Assembly: GCA_033557685.1 (NCBI GenBank)
Contig: JAWQRN010000364.1
Span: forward strand, 1 to 30,804
Source: Sperchopsis tessellata
Lineage: Eukaryota; Arthropoda; Insecta; Coleoptera; Hydrophilidae
Direction: 5' to 3'
Length of the DNA: 30,804 bases
Part shown: positions 9,422-20,102 of the stretch, piece after piece
Numbering within the stretch: position 1 is the first letter of the stretch
How the letters are laid out: the number at the start of each line of letters is the position of its first letter
Notes under the pieces: generated by a model
Databases searched by the model: none
What the model saw: the letters and a program-made list of their open reading frames with translations, nothing else
What the model was told of the DNA's origin: nothing
Made by a program: the position numbers and the translations under genes

Positions 9422-9640
9422 TCGAGAAACTTCAAAATGAATAATTTGAAACTGACAGCAGGCATACTCCCGCCTGAAATTTTGTTACTACTCGCTTCGA
9501 TACTAAGGTCGGTGTTTCCATTTTTTCGCCGTGTTGTTTCCTATGCTGATGTGTATTTTCTTTGGTTGCCCAACTGTAGTTGGAAGTTTGGGTTTCTTAC
9601 AATGCAACCTATTCCGAGGTTATGTTGATTTGTGTTTGTG

Positions 9641-9676
9641 TATTTAAGATTTACATTTTAAACAATCTTCCAGTTA
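9641..9676 (+). promoter_or_regulatory. Candidate core promoter of the Ly6-like gene
   Basis: A TATTTAAG TATA-like box starts at 9,641 and a CAGTT initiator-like word starts at 9,671, about 30 bases apart as in insect core promoters. This would leave a 5' leader of only about nine bases before ATG 9,681, which is short, so transcription may instead start further upstream. Confidence 0.35.
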
Positions 9677-9680
9677 CAAA

Positions 9681-12600
9681 ATGGCAAAAACACAACTATT
9701 GTTAGTAATATTCGCCACTACAATTTGTGCAAGTAAGAATATTAAGCTTCATTATTATAATTTTCTGCATATGTGGGCGTGGTTAATTTAAAATGTTTAA
9801 GTCATTAAAGGATAATTAATAGTCTTTAAAACAAATGAACTCATAATCTGGGAGAAACAATTGTTTGGTACTTTTAATAGTGAAAGTCAAATTGTAGCTT
9901 AATTATGTACACCTATGTATACTCTTAATGTTATGTACCGACATTAATTTCCGAACAATTTCAGTTTCTCTTGCTTGCAAATACCTGAAGGGCTTCTAGA
10001 TCACACCGACATAAAAATAGGAAAGATCTTGGTGTACTAAACCTTTTTTGTCTTATAATTTATATGATTAAATATACATAGGTGAATTGTTGTGGAGCAT
10101 TGCATCCTTTAATTTGTTAGGATATTGGAATAGTTGACTCACTGGTGATTCATTAAATAAAAAATAGCCCTTTTCCAAACTGTATCTTAAATTTTGTATC
10201 TGATCATCCAAATCAAATTATCATCGTATTGTAGGCTATAAACTGTTCACCTGCTCACGAAATACAAAAGTCGAGAGATATACTTGCAAAAATACAATAA
10301 TTAACTGTAATAGACTTCCAGCGAATTTATCTGTAGGAAAGGTGTTTCCGAGTGGAAACTATGTAGAGGCAAAGTGAAGGTATTTATCAGGTGCCTTGTA
10401 CCAGGGGTAAGTTTTATATAATAGGTCAGTCAAAACTAATGAATTGACTAAATAAAGAATATAAAAGGAATCAAAACGAGTATCTCTCAACTTTAGAGAT
10501 GGAATGTGGTAAGCATTTATTTTCTAAGAAAATATTTTGGGTTGCAGATGAAAATTTGAAGAAAGTTTCTCTCAGCTTTGGAACTGGAATTGCAAGAATT
10601 TACTTTCTAGGAGAATATTTGGCATATCATATGCGAATGCAGGCTTCATTTATATACTTTATGTATTGTTTAAATGATATAAATAAATATACTAGCTGTA
10701 TTCATCTTGGTCATATTATTAAATGAAGTACATAAGTATACTATTTTACTATGTTTGTTATTCACTTAAATGAGCTGTTTTCGTCTTGGTCATATTGCTT
10801 GATCAAATTAAATAAAAATTTGCTCAATCAGCCAAAATGGTCATATCATTTATGTTCGAAGATCCTCTAAGGCTTAGCTTATGAGTGTTCGTATTTCCCC
10901 ATTTTAATCACTCCACTCCAGCAATATTAATTTTCTACTTACAATTTCTTGGAGGATCTCCATGGTTCGTTACTGCCCTCCTACAGTTGAAATCAATTAT
11001 ACATATGCAGTTGTGCCGTCCTATTGAGCATTTCCCACTCCAGCACTTGCTTATAGCAGCATAATGTGACTAAGTCCTGATCAGTGTCTTGAGGTAACAT
11101 TTCTCCCCTTGAAAATAACCATTGCAACAATGGATAAAATACTTTCAAGAGCCTCAGGACAGTTGCTACCAGGAAGCCCCTTTCCTACAGTAATGGAGTA
11201 TTTAGTTACTCTGCAAACATATATACTGTATTAAATTAAATAAAAAGCAGGATGTTGTCCTTCCACAAAAGTTTTATTATTTATTTAGCAACTGGTTTCG
11301 ACCAGTCAGGTCATCATCAAGCTGATGTGCGTTCTGGGCAACGTGAACACTGCACTAAAGAATAAGCTAATGAATAGAATGAAGATCTACTTATCAGTAA
11401 AAATTATTTCATTGATACAACACGAGAACCTTAACAATTATTGTCCTGCGGTTTGACTAATATAGAAAAAATATACTGAAGACTAATAAAATGGAATGTC
11501 TTACTATATAAACTTGCAACATACCAACATTCAAAAGAAGAGCTTCAAGTGTACATATATTGTAGAAAAAAAATCTGAACAATTAACTTAATCCTGCGCA
11601 ACTTCTAAAAAAATAATTTCAGCGAATAAGTAAAATATATTGCCAACAATTATGTGTAAACAGAACATAAAATATTTATTCAGGTTGATAAAAAAAAACA
11701 TTTATTAAAAATGAAATGCCCACACACGAGGAGAACAAACTGCAGAAGTAGTAAAAAATAGTACAAAAACAAAAATTTATTTCCAATTAAAGTGTAATTA
11801 ATTTTAGTTGTGATATGACTAAAAAAATCACTACACAAGTATACTTTGTATCTTCTGCAAATATATTTTGTTCGCTTCTGGCAAATTGGACTTTTGCTTT
11901 GTGCTATTTTTTGACACTCATTTTTTATAACAAAAATCAATGATTTTTAGCCCCAAAAGTCTATATTTCACTTATATAACAAATGTTTTTACTAGCTTCT
12001 ACAGAAACAAGTTTAATTTATATTTAGCATTATCAGGTGTTTTCAATGTTTCATATACTTAAGCGATATAACTATGACCATCCATTGCCAATTACTGAAA
12101 CATTAGATCCAGAAATATTACCACTTAGATACTCATTCATCATATCTTAGAATTTCATTTGGGAAAGGATTAAGATATGATATGATGTTCTCCTGATCGC
12201 AGTAAGCAGATAGTGATTACTTGTGGCAGGCAAAAAAGAAGGCAACCATTTTTTTAACAGTTATACAACAGGTAGTCTAAATTATCTGTTTTAAAAAAAC
12301 TGAAAACAGCACTATAAGAACTGAAAGTGTGAAAATCAATTACCTGTTTAAAAACAATGGTAAACAGTTTAAACTTTAGGCTAAATGCTGTGTGAATAAC
12401 TGGACGTAAGTTGTCATATCATTTAATTGTCTTTCAATACATGCGCAGTAGTTGTTTGCTGAACAAATTAATTGAAAATTAATTGAATGAGGAGTCCTTT
12501 GTGGACTCATTTTATGGTTTTAGAATTAAGTATAAAAACTGTAGTCGACATATAATTGCTGTTTTTCATCAAATTTACCAAACCGCTAACAAACAAGTGT

Positions 12601-14390
12601 GATTCATTAAAAGCCCAGGACAAAATGAAATCATTTTGTGTTTACCTACTGCTACTAGGCAAAAATACAATACCCAAATTTCAGTAGGCGGAAGCAGAAA
12701 CAGAAATATAAAACAGCTTTTTCTTGCAGTTTTTGTTTTGTATTATTTGGCATAATGTGTCTTTTAAGTAAATCACTGGATGTAACGATCTAGCGTTTCA
12801 GTTCTCCACAAACTAGGTGTTAATTTTCTGAAACTGTTTCTTCCGAAACTGTTATTTGAAAGTAACTAGTAAATACTTTCTTTTTTCCTAGAAATTTAAT
12901 TAAATGGGATGAATGCTCTATTTTTATGATAATAACTATACTAAATTTAGTATTTTGGCTTAAATTTTATATACATATATGTTTCAGGTACAGCCATATG
13001 GTGTTATGAGTGTGTAAGTACTCAACCTGGTTGTGGTAGGGAATTTAACTGGTTATGGCATTGGACAAAAATTTGCCCAGAAGATGATGATATATGCGTT
13101 AAAATCTATGAAACAAGAGGATGTATGCATTTCATAAAAAATTATCAAATAAAAATATATAAAAATAAAAACTTTTTGAATTTTAGCCGAAGAAGTGATA
13201 ACAAGATCTTGCTTGAGTTCTGTTCGAAGTTTTAGAACAGATATACCACCTGACCATTATGAAGGATGTAGACCGGCAGCAAAGGATGTTCGACTAGCCC
13301 ATTATGTCAATAATTCTGTGAAAGAATTGGATATCAGAAGGTATTTTTAATTTTACTTCAAATCAGTTATATTCTTGACATATAAGAAAGAAACTTCACA
13401 CGATGAGTATATGATCAAACTTGAACATCATAGTTTGCTTTATTTTTGGTTGTATCACATATATACTTTTTTGTTAATTATTGCAACAGGGTACTATAAT
13501 TTTCACACATTTCCTTCTATTTGTTAATGCATTTTGCATTTGTATTTAAATAGCTAATCTTAAATTATGTTTTATTTATAAAATAAAGACATTTGCGCTT
13601 CTTATTTTTAAGATAGTTTTTTTTGTAGAAACACTGTTCCTTCGCTGAATTTATGTTTATTGATTTGCATACAAGAAATGTAGAATAAACAATGTTTTAC
13701 CCTGTTATAAATAAAAATTAGTTGTCACCAGTTTTGAGTTATATTAAATATTTATTAATTTTACTGGAGCATATCAAAAGTATGTATATAATAGTTACCC
13801 AGGAACATACTGAAAAAAGGAATGTAGATTGAAAAGTGATAATAGTTATAAATAAAGTAAAGAGTAAAACTCTATTTTAACTAAATTTGCTTAATTGTAG
13901 CTCTGTTACATTCAGTTTCTTTCAATCATTTTTAACCCGTTGATTACCACCAAAAATACATTTTTAAAAACTGAAACACATACATCCTAATTATCTCTTA
14001 TTATTTAAATCTACATTACTTTTAGTGAAACTAATGCTACACATGAATGTTATTAAGTTTACCTAACTACATTAAATATAATTCATACACCTTTATCCTT
14101 CTTTTTGACGCAAACAATTCTTCATACTATTGAAGTCCTATTCATAATGTATATTTGTTAATTTTCCTCCGACATTAAAGAGCAAGTATAAATGTCTTCT
14201 TTCCTAATTTATTGTACAGTTTGATTTTATGATAAGTGTGTAATTTTGGAATATCTCTTTCAGGGATCTTTACAAAACGGAATGGTGCTTTTGTTTCTTG
14301 GACCATAGATGTAACAGCGGAGTAATTGAATATCCGTCCATGATACTAACAGTTATTAGTTCTATAGTTCTTGTTTATAGGATAATGTGA
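9681..14390 (+). CDS. Ly6/uPAR-like (quiver/sleepless-type) GPI-anchored protein, complete four-exon gene
   Basis: Exons are 9,681-9,732, 12,988-13,122, 13,187-13,340 and 14,264-14,390. Introns are 3,255, 64 and 923 bases, all GT-AG, with phases 1, 1 and 2 that join cleanly. The product is 155 residues. Residues 1-17 form a signal peptide (hydrophobic LLLVIFATTICA). The mature domain has ten cysteines (23, 26, 33, 47, 54, 71, 90, 122, 124, 130). It starts WCYEC and ends WCFCFLDHRCN, the three-finger signature with the Cys-Asn close. Residues 139-152 are hydrophobic and end the protein, so N131 or S132 is a likely GPI attachment site. One N-glycosylation sequon (N104-N-S) is present. Members of this insect family act at the cell surface, for example on ion channels, sleep, or septate junctions; which role applies here is unknown. 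The exons were recognised by motif and splice phase. The reading is intact. Confidence 0.9.
10484..10653 (+). repeat. Diverged tandem duplication, 85-bp offset, inside intron 1
   Basis: CTCTCAACTTT at 10,484 and CTCTCAGCTTT at 10,569 begin two similar stretches. Each continues with GGAATG/GGAATT, TTTTCTAAGAAAATATT / TTTCTAGGAGAATATT and a GCAGATG / GCATATC-like end. The open frame across it (10,499-10,726) is therefore duplicated noncoding sequence, not a gene. Confidence 0.5.
10694..10815 (+). repeat. Second small duplication in intron 1, 79-bp offset
   Basis: AGCTGTATTCATCTTGGTCATATT at 10,694 recurs as AGCTGTTTTCGTCTTGGTCATATT at 10,773. It directly follows the 85-bp duplication. Confidence 0.55.
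11233..11320. repeat. Interspersed repeat end, copy 1 (GGTTTCGACC...CAGGTCATCATC type)
   Basis: A block starting AATTAAATAAAAAGCAGGATGT and ending CTGGTTTCGACCAGTCAGGTCATCATCA closely matches a second copy at 30,627-30,710 in the same orientation. Read on the minus strand it contains AATAAA-like words. The ACCGGTTTCGACC/GGTCATCATC signature is familiar from the ends of insect retroelements, possibly Penelope-like. The class is not proven here. Confidence 0.6.
11321..12480. other. Intron 1 sequence, nothing recognised
   Basis: AT-rich intronic DNA with short homopolymer runs. No coding or RNA feature is evident on either strand; the minus-strand open frame at 11,680-11,940 is low in complexity and shows no family. 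Confidence 0.4.
12491..12660 (+). promoter_or_regulatory. Candidate internal promoter and alternative first exon in intron 1
   Basis: A hairpin GAGTCC/GGACTC (about 12,491-12,508) is followed by a TATA box TATAAAA at 12,531. An ATG at 12,625 opens MKSFCVYLLLL, a short signal-peptide-like start. The eleven codons end with one extra base before GCAAAA, which would give the same phase 1 junction as the true exon 1 if a GC donor were used. The donor is poor and the hydrophobic core short, so this may be a decayed or chance exon. It lies 330 bases before exon 2. Confidence 0.25.
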
Positions 14391-14746
14391 TTTATTTTTA
14401 AATACTTTTTACAAAATCAAAATTCCGTCCGTAGGTAAATGAAATTTTAATATTTTTATATGATATAACTTACAATTTTAGAAATTGACTAGCTTTTTAT
14501 TTGAGTTATAGTATTAGACCAGTATCATTTATAATTTCTAATTAAAATGTACTTGTTAAGATATACAATTTGATTTATTTTGTTATAGGTGTTAATGCTG
14601 TTATATATGTGTTAAAGTTATCGAATATTGGACATAATTTTGAATTCATAGCCAATTAATTTCTGAGGTTTTTTATTTTTATGATAATTATTCAATTAAA
14701 ATAGTATTACATAGACATTTTGTGGTGACACACACATCACATTTAA

Positions 14747-15148
14747 GGTACATCCTCATGCTCACAAATTGCTATTCGCAAAACTTTATTTGGACTTAAA
14801 ATGACGACGTCCCTATGCATCTGAATTTGTTTCGGAAAATTTGGGGTATTATAATTTATAACTATCTTTAATGTTGGTAAAAAATAATAGCTAACCTTCA
14901 AAATAAAAGATGTTCAAATAAAAATGCTGTTCATTAGTTAACGTACATGCGCTGAGCATAATAAGTGAGGTAACAAAATTAAAGATGGCGACACGAATCT
15001 TGCAAAAAATAGAACGGATTTAACTTTCCGGCCCTGCAATTTTCGAATATTTGGGTGAGTATTTCCTGCCATTAAACTTAGAATACATCAACTAATAGGA
15101 AAAGCTTCGCAATTCAGATTTGGAATTCTGTAAGCATGAGGATGTACC
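14747..15148. mobile_element. MITE-like element with terminal inverted repeats, flanked by TTAA
   Basis: GGTACATCCTCATGCTCACA at the left end matches the reverse complement of the right end with one mismatch across 20 bases. TTAA stands directly outside both ends (14,743-14,746 and 15,149-15,152), as after insertion at a TTAA target. The 402-bp body has no transposase. TTAA duplication is typical of piggyBac-type elements, but the GGTACA terminus does not match the usual piggyBac end, so the family is left open. It lies 356 bases after the stop codon of the Ly6-like gene, perhaps within its 3' UTR. Confidence 0.75.
14902..14922 (+). terminator. Candidate polyadenylation signals for the Ly6-like gene
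   Basis: AATAAA occurs at 14,902-14,907 and 14,917-14,922, inside the MITE-like element. These are the first AATAAA words I see downstream of the stop at 14,390. Another AATAAA lies at 15,346-15,351. Which is used cannot be told from sequence. Confidence 0.35.
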
Positions 15149-15152
15149 TTAA

Positions 15153-15780
15153 GATATGCGCTTACTGCGTTCAAAGAAAATTGATAGATTTTTATTTTAA
15201 TAATAGTTTTAATAATATATTCACAAATGCATTTTGAAATGTATGTGTAAGTGCACTTACCATTTAGACCTTTTGTACAAATACAGATTGATATGTATAA
15301 CAATTTATAAGAAAACTGTTATAGTTTCTATGATATATTGTAAAAAATAAATATTTTTATTAGTTTCGTATATAAATAACTCTTAATTATATTAAATCCG
15401 CTATTCTATGTTAACATTATGTTGCTATATTTGCAACATTATACTTTCTAATTTTTATGTCAAAGGACTTAGTTTATAAATACAGCATATTGGATCCTAT
15501 CTGATTTAACATTGCTACAAGGTGGTTGTTTACCAATATATTTGTGTTTAATTTATAGCAATATGGTTATGTGAAATATTCATATTTTGTATTTGGAAAT
15601 TTAATGGAATTGCAATATGCTTTATCCAAAGGTAATATTTACGTTACTTAAATATTTGTACACAAAAGAAATGAGCTAATGTCTTCGTTTGATCACAATT
15701 TCTAATAATGTAATCTTCAGCTTTTCTGGGAGATAACCATGCTGCCATTTTCCCACTGTTACAGGGTACATTATCAAGAC
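15153..15780. other. Intergenic DNA downstream of the Ly6-like gene
   Basis: AT-rich DNA with an AATAAA at 15,346. A minus-strand open frame (15,088-15,303) reaches into the MITE-like element and is not considered a gene. Confidence 0.4.
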
Positions 15781-15783
15781 ATG

Positions 15784-15890
15784 TAGCTCGTAAAAGGGCT
15801 AGTTGTAAACTGCCACGTAACTCTTAAAAGTGCTAGGTGGAGGCAGCCAAATAGCTCTAAAAAATGCTAATTATAGACTGACATATAGTA
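15784..15890 (+). repeat. Decayed tandem repeat, 34-bp period, three units plus a partial
   Basis: Units start at 15,784 (TAGCTCGTAAAAGGGCTAG), 15,818 (TAACTCTTAAAAGTGCTAG) and 15,852 (TAGCTCTAAAAAATGCTAA), with a partial at 15,886. The second half of each unit (GTAAACTGCCA, GGAGGCAGCCA, TAGACTGACA) is also similar. The exact 34-base spacing despite divergence makes this a real array. Confidence 0.65.
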
Positions 15891-16289
15891 CTCAGATCAT
15901 AGTGGAAAATTTCGATCATTCGAACTGCCAGTATTCCATTTTACACAAGAAAAATCTCTATTCTCTTCTCAGAAACCCTCATATAGGTTTGCACCAAATA
16001 AAACCCGAATAATAAACTCAATAGTCAATTATGTTTAAATCACAGTGTCTCAAGTGAAAGTTTGGTATATTGTATATAAATCTCTGGTGCTTTAGTGTAT
16101 GTACATATAATCATTACTTTCTCCAGCCAAGACAAGTAACATTCTATTCGTTTTAATAATCCAAAATTCTGATCCAATTTTTTCTATCTTTCATCGAAGT
16201 CAGGGACGGAAGCAACTAGTAGCAGAACAAAGGTATTTATAAAAGTTACTCAAATATAAATAATTAATTTCCGTTAACGCAAGTATAAA

Positions 16290-16729
16290 CGGTTTGCTCG
16301 ATATTTTATTTATCAAATATTAAAATAACACATTCATGTACTGCCAAGGAAGCAACAAATTCTTATTCTAATGCAAAATTGGCAATTTCGTATAGATAAA
16401 TATCTAATTAGGGTAATGATTATTCAATTGCTACATTGAAACAATGCGATGACTCTCATAATATGCTCACTCATGATCTCAAAGAAAATATACAAGGAAT
16501 GAAATATGTATTCGTACGTGGGGTACAGCTAATTACTAACAAGAGCAGTGCTGCTGGAGTCTTAATAACAGAAACACGTGTCCACTGCAATTCGGCATGT
16601 TCCTTTAATTTTGAGATGCATGGTTTATTTCTGTATTTAATATATTGAATTGACCGGTTTGCTCGATATTTCATTTATCAAATATTAAAATAACACATTC
16701 ATGTAGGGCCAAGGAAGCAACAAATTCTT
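16290..16729 (+). repeat. Pair of 75-bp direct repeats flanking 290 bp
   Basis: 16,290-16,364 and 16,655-16,729 are identical except for about three bases. Both run from CGGTTTGCTCGATATTT through ACACATTCATGTA to AGCAACAAATTCTT. The 290-bp core between them has short open frames on both strands that I do not take as genes. The layout could be a recent tandem duplication that later diverged, or terminal repeats of a small element. Confidence 0.75.
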
Positions 16730-16754
16730 GTTGGTTTAATAACTTTTACAGTCC

Positions 16755-17165
16755 AATAGTTAAGGTTTATTGGGGAGCAAATAATCTTTCATTCAAAGTT
16801 TTATTACTTTTAGACAATGCTCCAGGCCTTCCTCCAGAACTAGCTAACTTGTGTGAAAACGAGATTGTTATTTTCCTACTTCCAAATACAACTTTTAAAG
16901 CATATTACTTTCGCAAAACATATGCCTAGGCAATTCAAATAACTGGCGAATTTTAGAAAAATTACGATATTAAAAAAGCCACAAAAATATACAGGAGGCT
17001 TGTTAGTTACTGCAAGAATATGAGATCACTTTGGAAACACCTTTTGCCACATCACACACATTTGCCACAGTGCATAGTACACTGTTGTTGAAGAAATTAA
17101 GTACTGGAAGAGATTTTGGCTTTGATGAAGTTGATAACAGTATCGTTCACAAATTGCATATAACG
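16755..17165 (+). pseudogene. Tigger/pogo-type DDE transposase fossil
   Basis: From about 16,792 the frame reads FKVLLLLDNAPG, the second catalytic Asp motif of Tigger/pogo transposases (Asp at 16,813-16,815). It then reads PPELANLCENEIVIFLLPNTT and FKAYYFRKTYA to a TAG at 16,927-16,929. The sequence between NTT and FKAYY is shorter than in the family, so the segment carrying the usual third-residue region is deleted. Beyond the stop, F-KNYDIKKA and later GFDEVDNSIVHKL match the family's C-terminal part in other frames. The histidine that normally follows DNAPG is leucine. No N-terminal CENP-B domain is visible upstream. This is an old, inactive fragment of a cut-and-paste element. Confidence 0.7.
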
Positions 17166-17864
17166 ATAAACTATATTCTTTGTTTTTATTCTAGTGTATG
17201 TTAAATTACATAAAAGCGCATTTAAAAAATATTGGTTGGTGTGTTTGAGGTCTTGGGATGCATTAGGATATTTTATATTGCTTATTAAATTCGATTAGTG
17301 CTATTTCACTTAGTGCTGCTTTGTGATGTACGGAATTGGAGGCTGAGTACTTGACCGACAGTTGTGCGTTTTAAGTAAAGTATTTCCCATCGCTCTTGTT
17401 ATATAATTTTTTGTGGTGTGTGTGAACTGCAAGCATGTTTACATGAAATTTGTGTGGTTGCTACAGGAGTACTAGGAAAAATTATATAGTGTTGATGTTC
17501 ATAGAAAAATCCTTTGCTGAATAACTTTTGGAATGACTTCACATAACCAGTGATGGTTCTGATCATCATGGTAATACGTTTGTAGTAGTGGTGATCTATT
17601 TGAGATTTTTCTATTATTTCTGTTCATAATGTAGTGCTCCATATTAGCTATGTCGCTATTATTGTTTGGTGAGTTTATTTAATTTTGAAGTTTCCTAAAT
17701 GCTATGTGCCACTATTTACAAGTTTGTCTAGTACTACTATAATTTTAATTACTTCCATATCTGATTTAAGTAGGTATCCTTTCTGGGTGGTGATTATATC
17801 ACTGCTGATTTTCATGTTTTCTCATGCATCAGAAAGTTATATTCTGCTTTTTAATTTTTTTTTG
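17166..17864. other. Intergenic DNA, nothing recognised
   Basis: AT- and T-rich. The open frame 17,685-17,867 is hydrophobic simply because it is T-rich and shows no gene context. Confidence 0.4.
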
Positions 17865-18118
17865 TAGTTTGTTTATTTAATGTCGGCCTATTCTGCTGCT
17901 ATGGCCGATCACCGACAGCTCCCACACCTGGGAATTTTGGGTTTTTTAACATGACCGTTTTCTATATTTACCTACAATACATGGGACTCACAGTTTAACA
18001 TCCCTCCCAGAAGACGAGTACTACAAAGACTTCCCTAATCACAAAAAACCGGCCACCTCTGAGTCTCAAAACCGAGACCCCACGCTTAGTACTTAGCCAC
18101 TGAGTTAAAGAGATGGCA
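17865..18118 (-). mobile_element. tRNA-derived SINE
   Basis: Read on the minus strand, the head has an A-box-like TAACTCAGTGG (forward 18,097-18,107) and, 34 bases on, a B-box-like GGTTTTGAGACTC (forward 18,061-18,073). This is the spacing of a tRNA-type polymerase III promoter. A tRNA-unrelated body of about 170 bases follows, then an A-rich tail towards 17,865 (AAATAAACAAACTACAAAA). It is GC-richer than its surroundings. Target-site duplications were not identified. Confidence 0.6.
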
Positions 18119-19120
18119 TTTTTCTCTAGTAGTATAGAATAATATTTTTTGAATTTCTTTAATGTTTCTTTTGTTTTAGTGGACGTATGTTTAGTAAAGT
18201 TTTTTTGTTGTTTTTTAATGAGATTTTTGGTTTCACTGACTTAGTTTTTTGTTGAAATTTGGGTTGGTTTCCAATTATAATTCTGTTTATTTCATTATTT
18301 GTAATTTTCTTCTTTTATTTTCCGGGATGCTTTATCCTGTCTGTATTATTTATTCAATATTTACGGTACATACAGGACTAACCCAATAAAGTATCACCTA
18401 ATTACTAAATTACAGCTGCCTTTCCGCTAATCTAGTCATTTTAAAAAACAAAAACATCTAATAAATGTGGTCTCCTAAAAGGAAACGAAAGTTATCTGCA
18501 TCAAAAATACATAGTCAACTATTCACCATAACTAAGAATATTCAATACATCAGATAAATCAATATTATAATGATATCCCAAAAGAAGAACGAAACTAGAG
18601 GCTTTAGGTCTCACAAAAATCATGATTAAAATTACATTCATGAAATTATCATAACAAGAGCATTTGTCCTTTGTTGACATAAAGATAACATATAACAAAC
18701 TCTTGCTACTCTGACGTATAATTTGGTAATACCAATTCGGCGGCAGTATCTGCTGAATAACCAAAAATCTTTATCATAACAGAGTTTTTGTATTGCTACC
18801 CAATAGTCTTGTGAAATAGAATAGGGCACTCTGTAGAGCATGCAGGTTCACTGTTGAAAACTCGTATTTTAATGGCTTAAAGTGGGAATTTTTAAGAATA
18901 TCAACTTCTGTAGTTGGTATGTTATAGAAACATATTTTTTAATAAATCTACCCAAAAGTATTCTGTACTAGAGATCGAAACGTAACGTTTTCTTTTTTTA
19001 CCTCCGATACTTATTTTACAACATTGGCTAATGTTTGATTAGTATTTTTATTAAAATTCTATTTCGTATTAATACAAATGTATTTCTAAAAACCTAATTA
19101 TACAATTATTTTGCAATGTG
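18119..19120. other. Intergenic DNA, nothing recognised
   Basis: T-rich sequence. Minus-strand open frames at 18,519-18,841 overlap one another in different frames and match no family I know. Confidence 0.4.
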
Positions 19121-19128
19121 TAGATTGG

Positions 19129-19165
19129 CTGGGCCCCCCAAAGTACAAATAATTGTAGAACACTG
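19129..19165 (-). mobile_element. Possible hAT-type element end
   Basis: On the minus strand the text begins CAGTGTTCTACAATTATTTG and continues into TTTGGGGGGCCC, much like the CAGTGGTTCTCAA ends of many hAT elements. The opposite end was not found, so this is a relic at best. Confidence 0.3.
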
Positions 19166-19981
19166 GTTCAGTTTTATTATTTTTTTTCTTAACTTTTAAT
19201 TTCTGGAACAGTAACATATAATTATTTTATAATTGTATTTATTAGCAGGTCTAATTTTTTTTTTAATTTTTTTTTACTTATTTTAAATTTTAACATCAAT
19301 GACTGACCGATATTTCTCAAATAATCAATTTCATTTCTGTACTTTAGTTGAAAAACATTACTACATCTTGAAAAACTATTGGCGATGTTATTTAAGAAAA
19401 TGAAAATTATACATCATTTTCTCCTTCACATTCATGATTTTTTTTTTGCTTGATACTTAAAATAGTGTTGTCCATTTTTTTTTTAATATTTATGCCTAGA
19501 TAGTTCTAAAACTATACTCGGGCATTTTTATGTTAAAACATATTTATTCGGATCAGGTTGTCAATTGCATAATGTATAATTGATTGAAAAAGCAATTTCA
19601 TAGATACCTTTTATTATTGTATAAAAATATTACATTATTGCAATATCTTTCTATAATATCTATAACTAAACACAAAAAGGACAATTTTCCAATTTTGTGC
19701 CTTATTACTTCTGGACGGACTAGATAAAATATGTCTTACCACTTCCATAAATTGGAAATTGGCATTGACTGTTAAGTACACTTACATTTAAATTTTAAGG
19801 CAACTTCTCACCCAAGAACACAAATTTAAAAATTTACATAGTAACAATAACATAGTAGTATATAGCTCGAAAGTTTTTACATTAAAACTTCTGCCTATAT
19901 AGCAACTACTTTTTAAGTTAATTTTCCACACATAATGGCATAAACTAAAACGGAACGTTTAAAAACAAGAACATACAAAAA

Positions 19982-19987
19982 TTTATT
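19982..19987 (-). terminator. Polyadenylation signal for the minus-strand gene
   Basis: AATAAA on the minus strand (forward TTTATT), about 115 bases downstream of the stop codon at 20,103-20,105. It is well placed to end that transcript. Confidence 0.55.
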
Positions 19988-20102
19988 ACATCTTAGTTAT
20001 ATATAAATAACTTTAAATTACGACAACCTTATTCCTTTAAAATTTTAACCAAAATTGCAACTAAATGTTTCATTAACTATTTATACATCTAGTACTTTTA
20101 AC

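Noticed and set aside
9437..9628. 63-codon open frame just upstream of the Ly6-like gene
   Set aside because: Ends before the promoter-like elements, hydrophobic by composition, and not joined to any exon by a splice site I could defend.
10499..10726. 75-codon open frame in intron 1
   Set aside because: It spans the 85-bp duplication and its two halves do not conserve the same reading as a protein repeat.
17685..17867. Hydrophobic 60-codon frame resembling membrane segments
   Set aside because: T-rich DNA gives hydrophobic residues in any frame; no further exons or family match.
18519..18841. Overlapping minus-strand frames of 67 and 81 codons
   Set aside because: Briefly considered as receptor exons, but motifs, splice sites and a consistent frame are missing.
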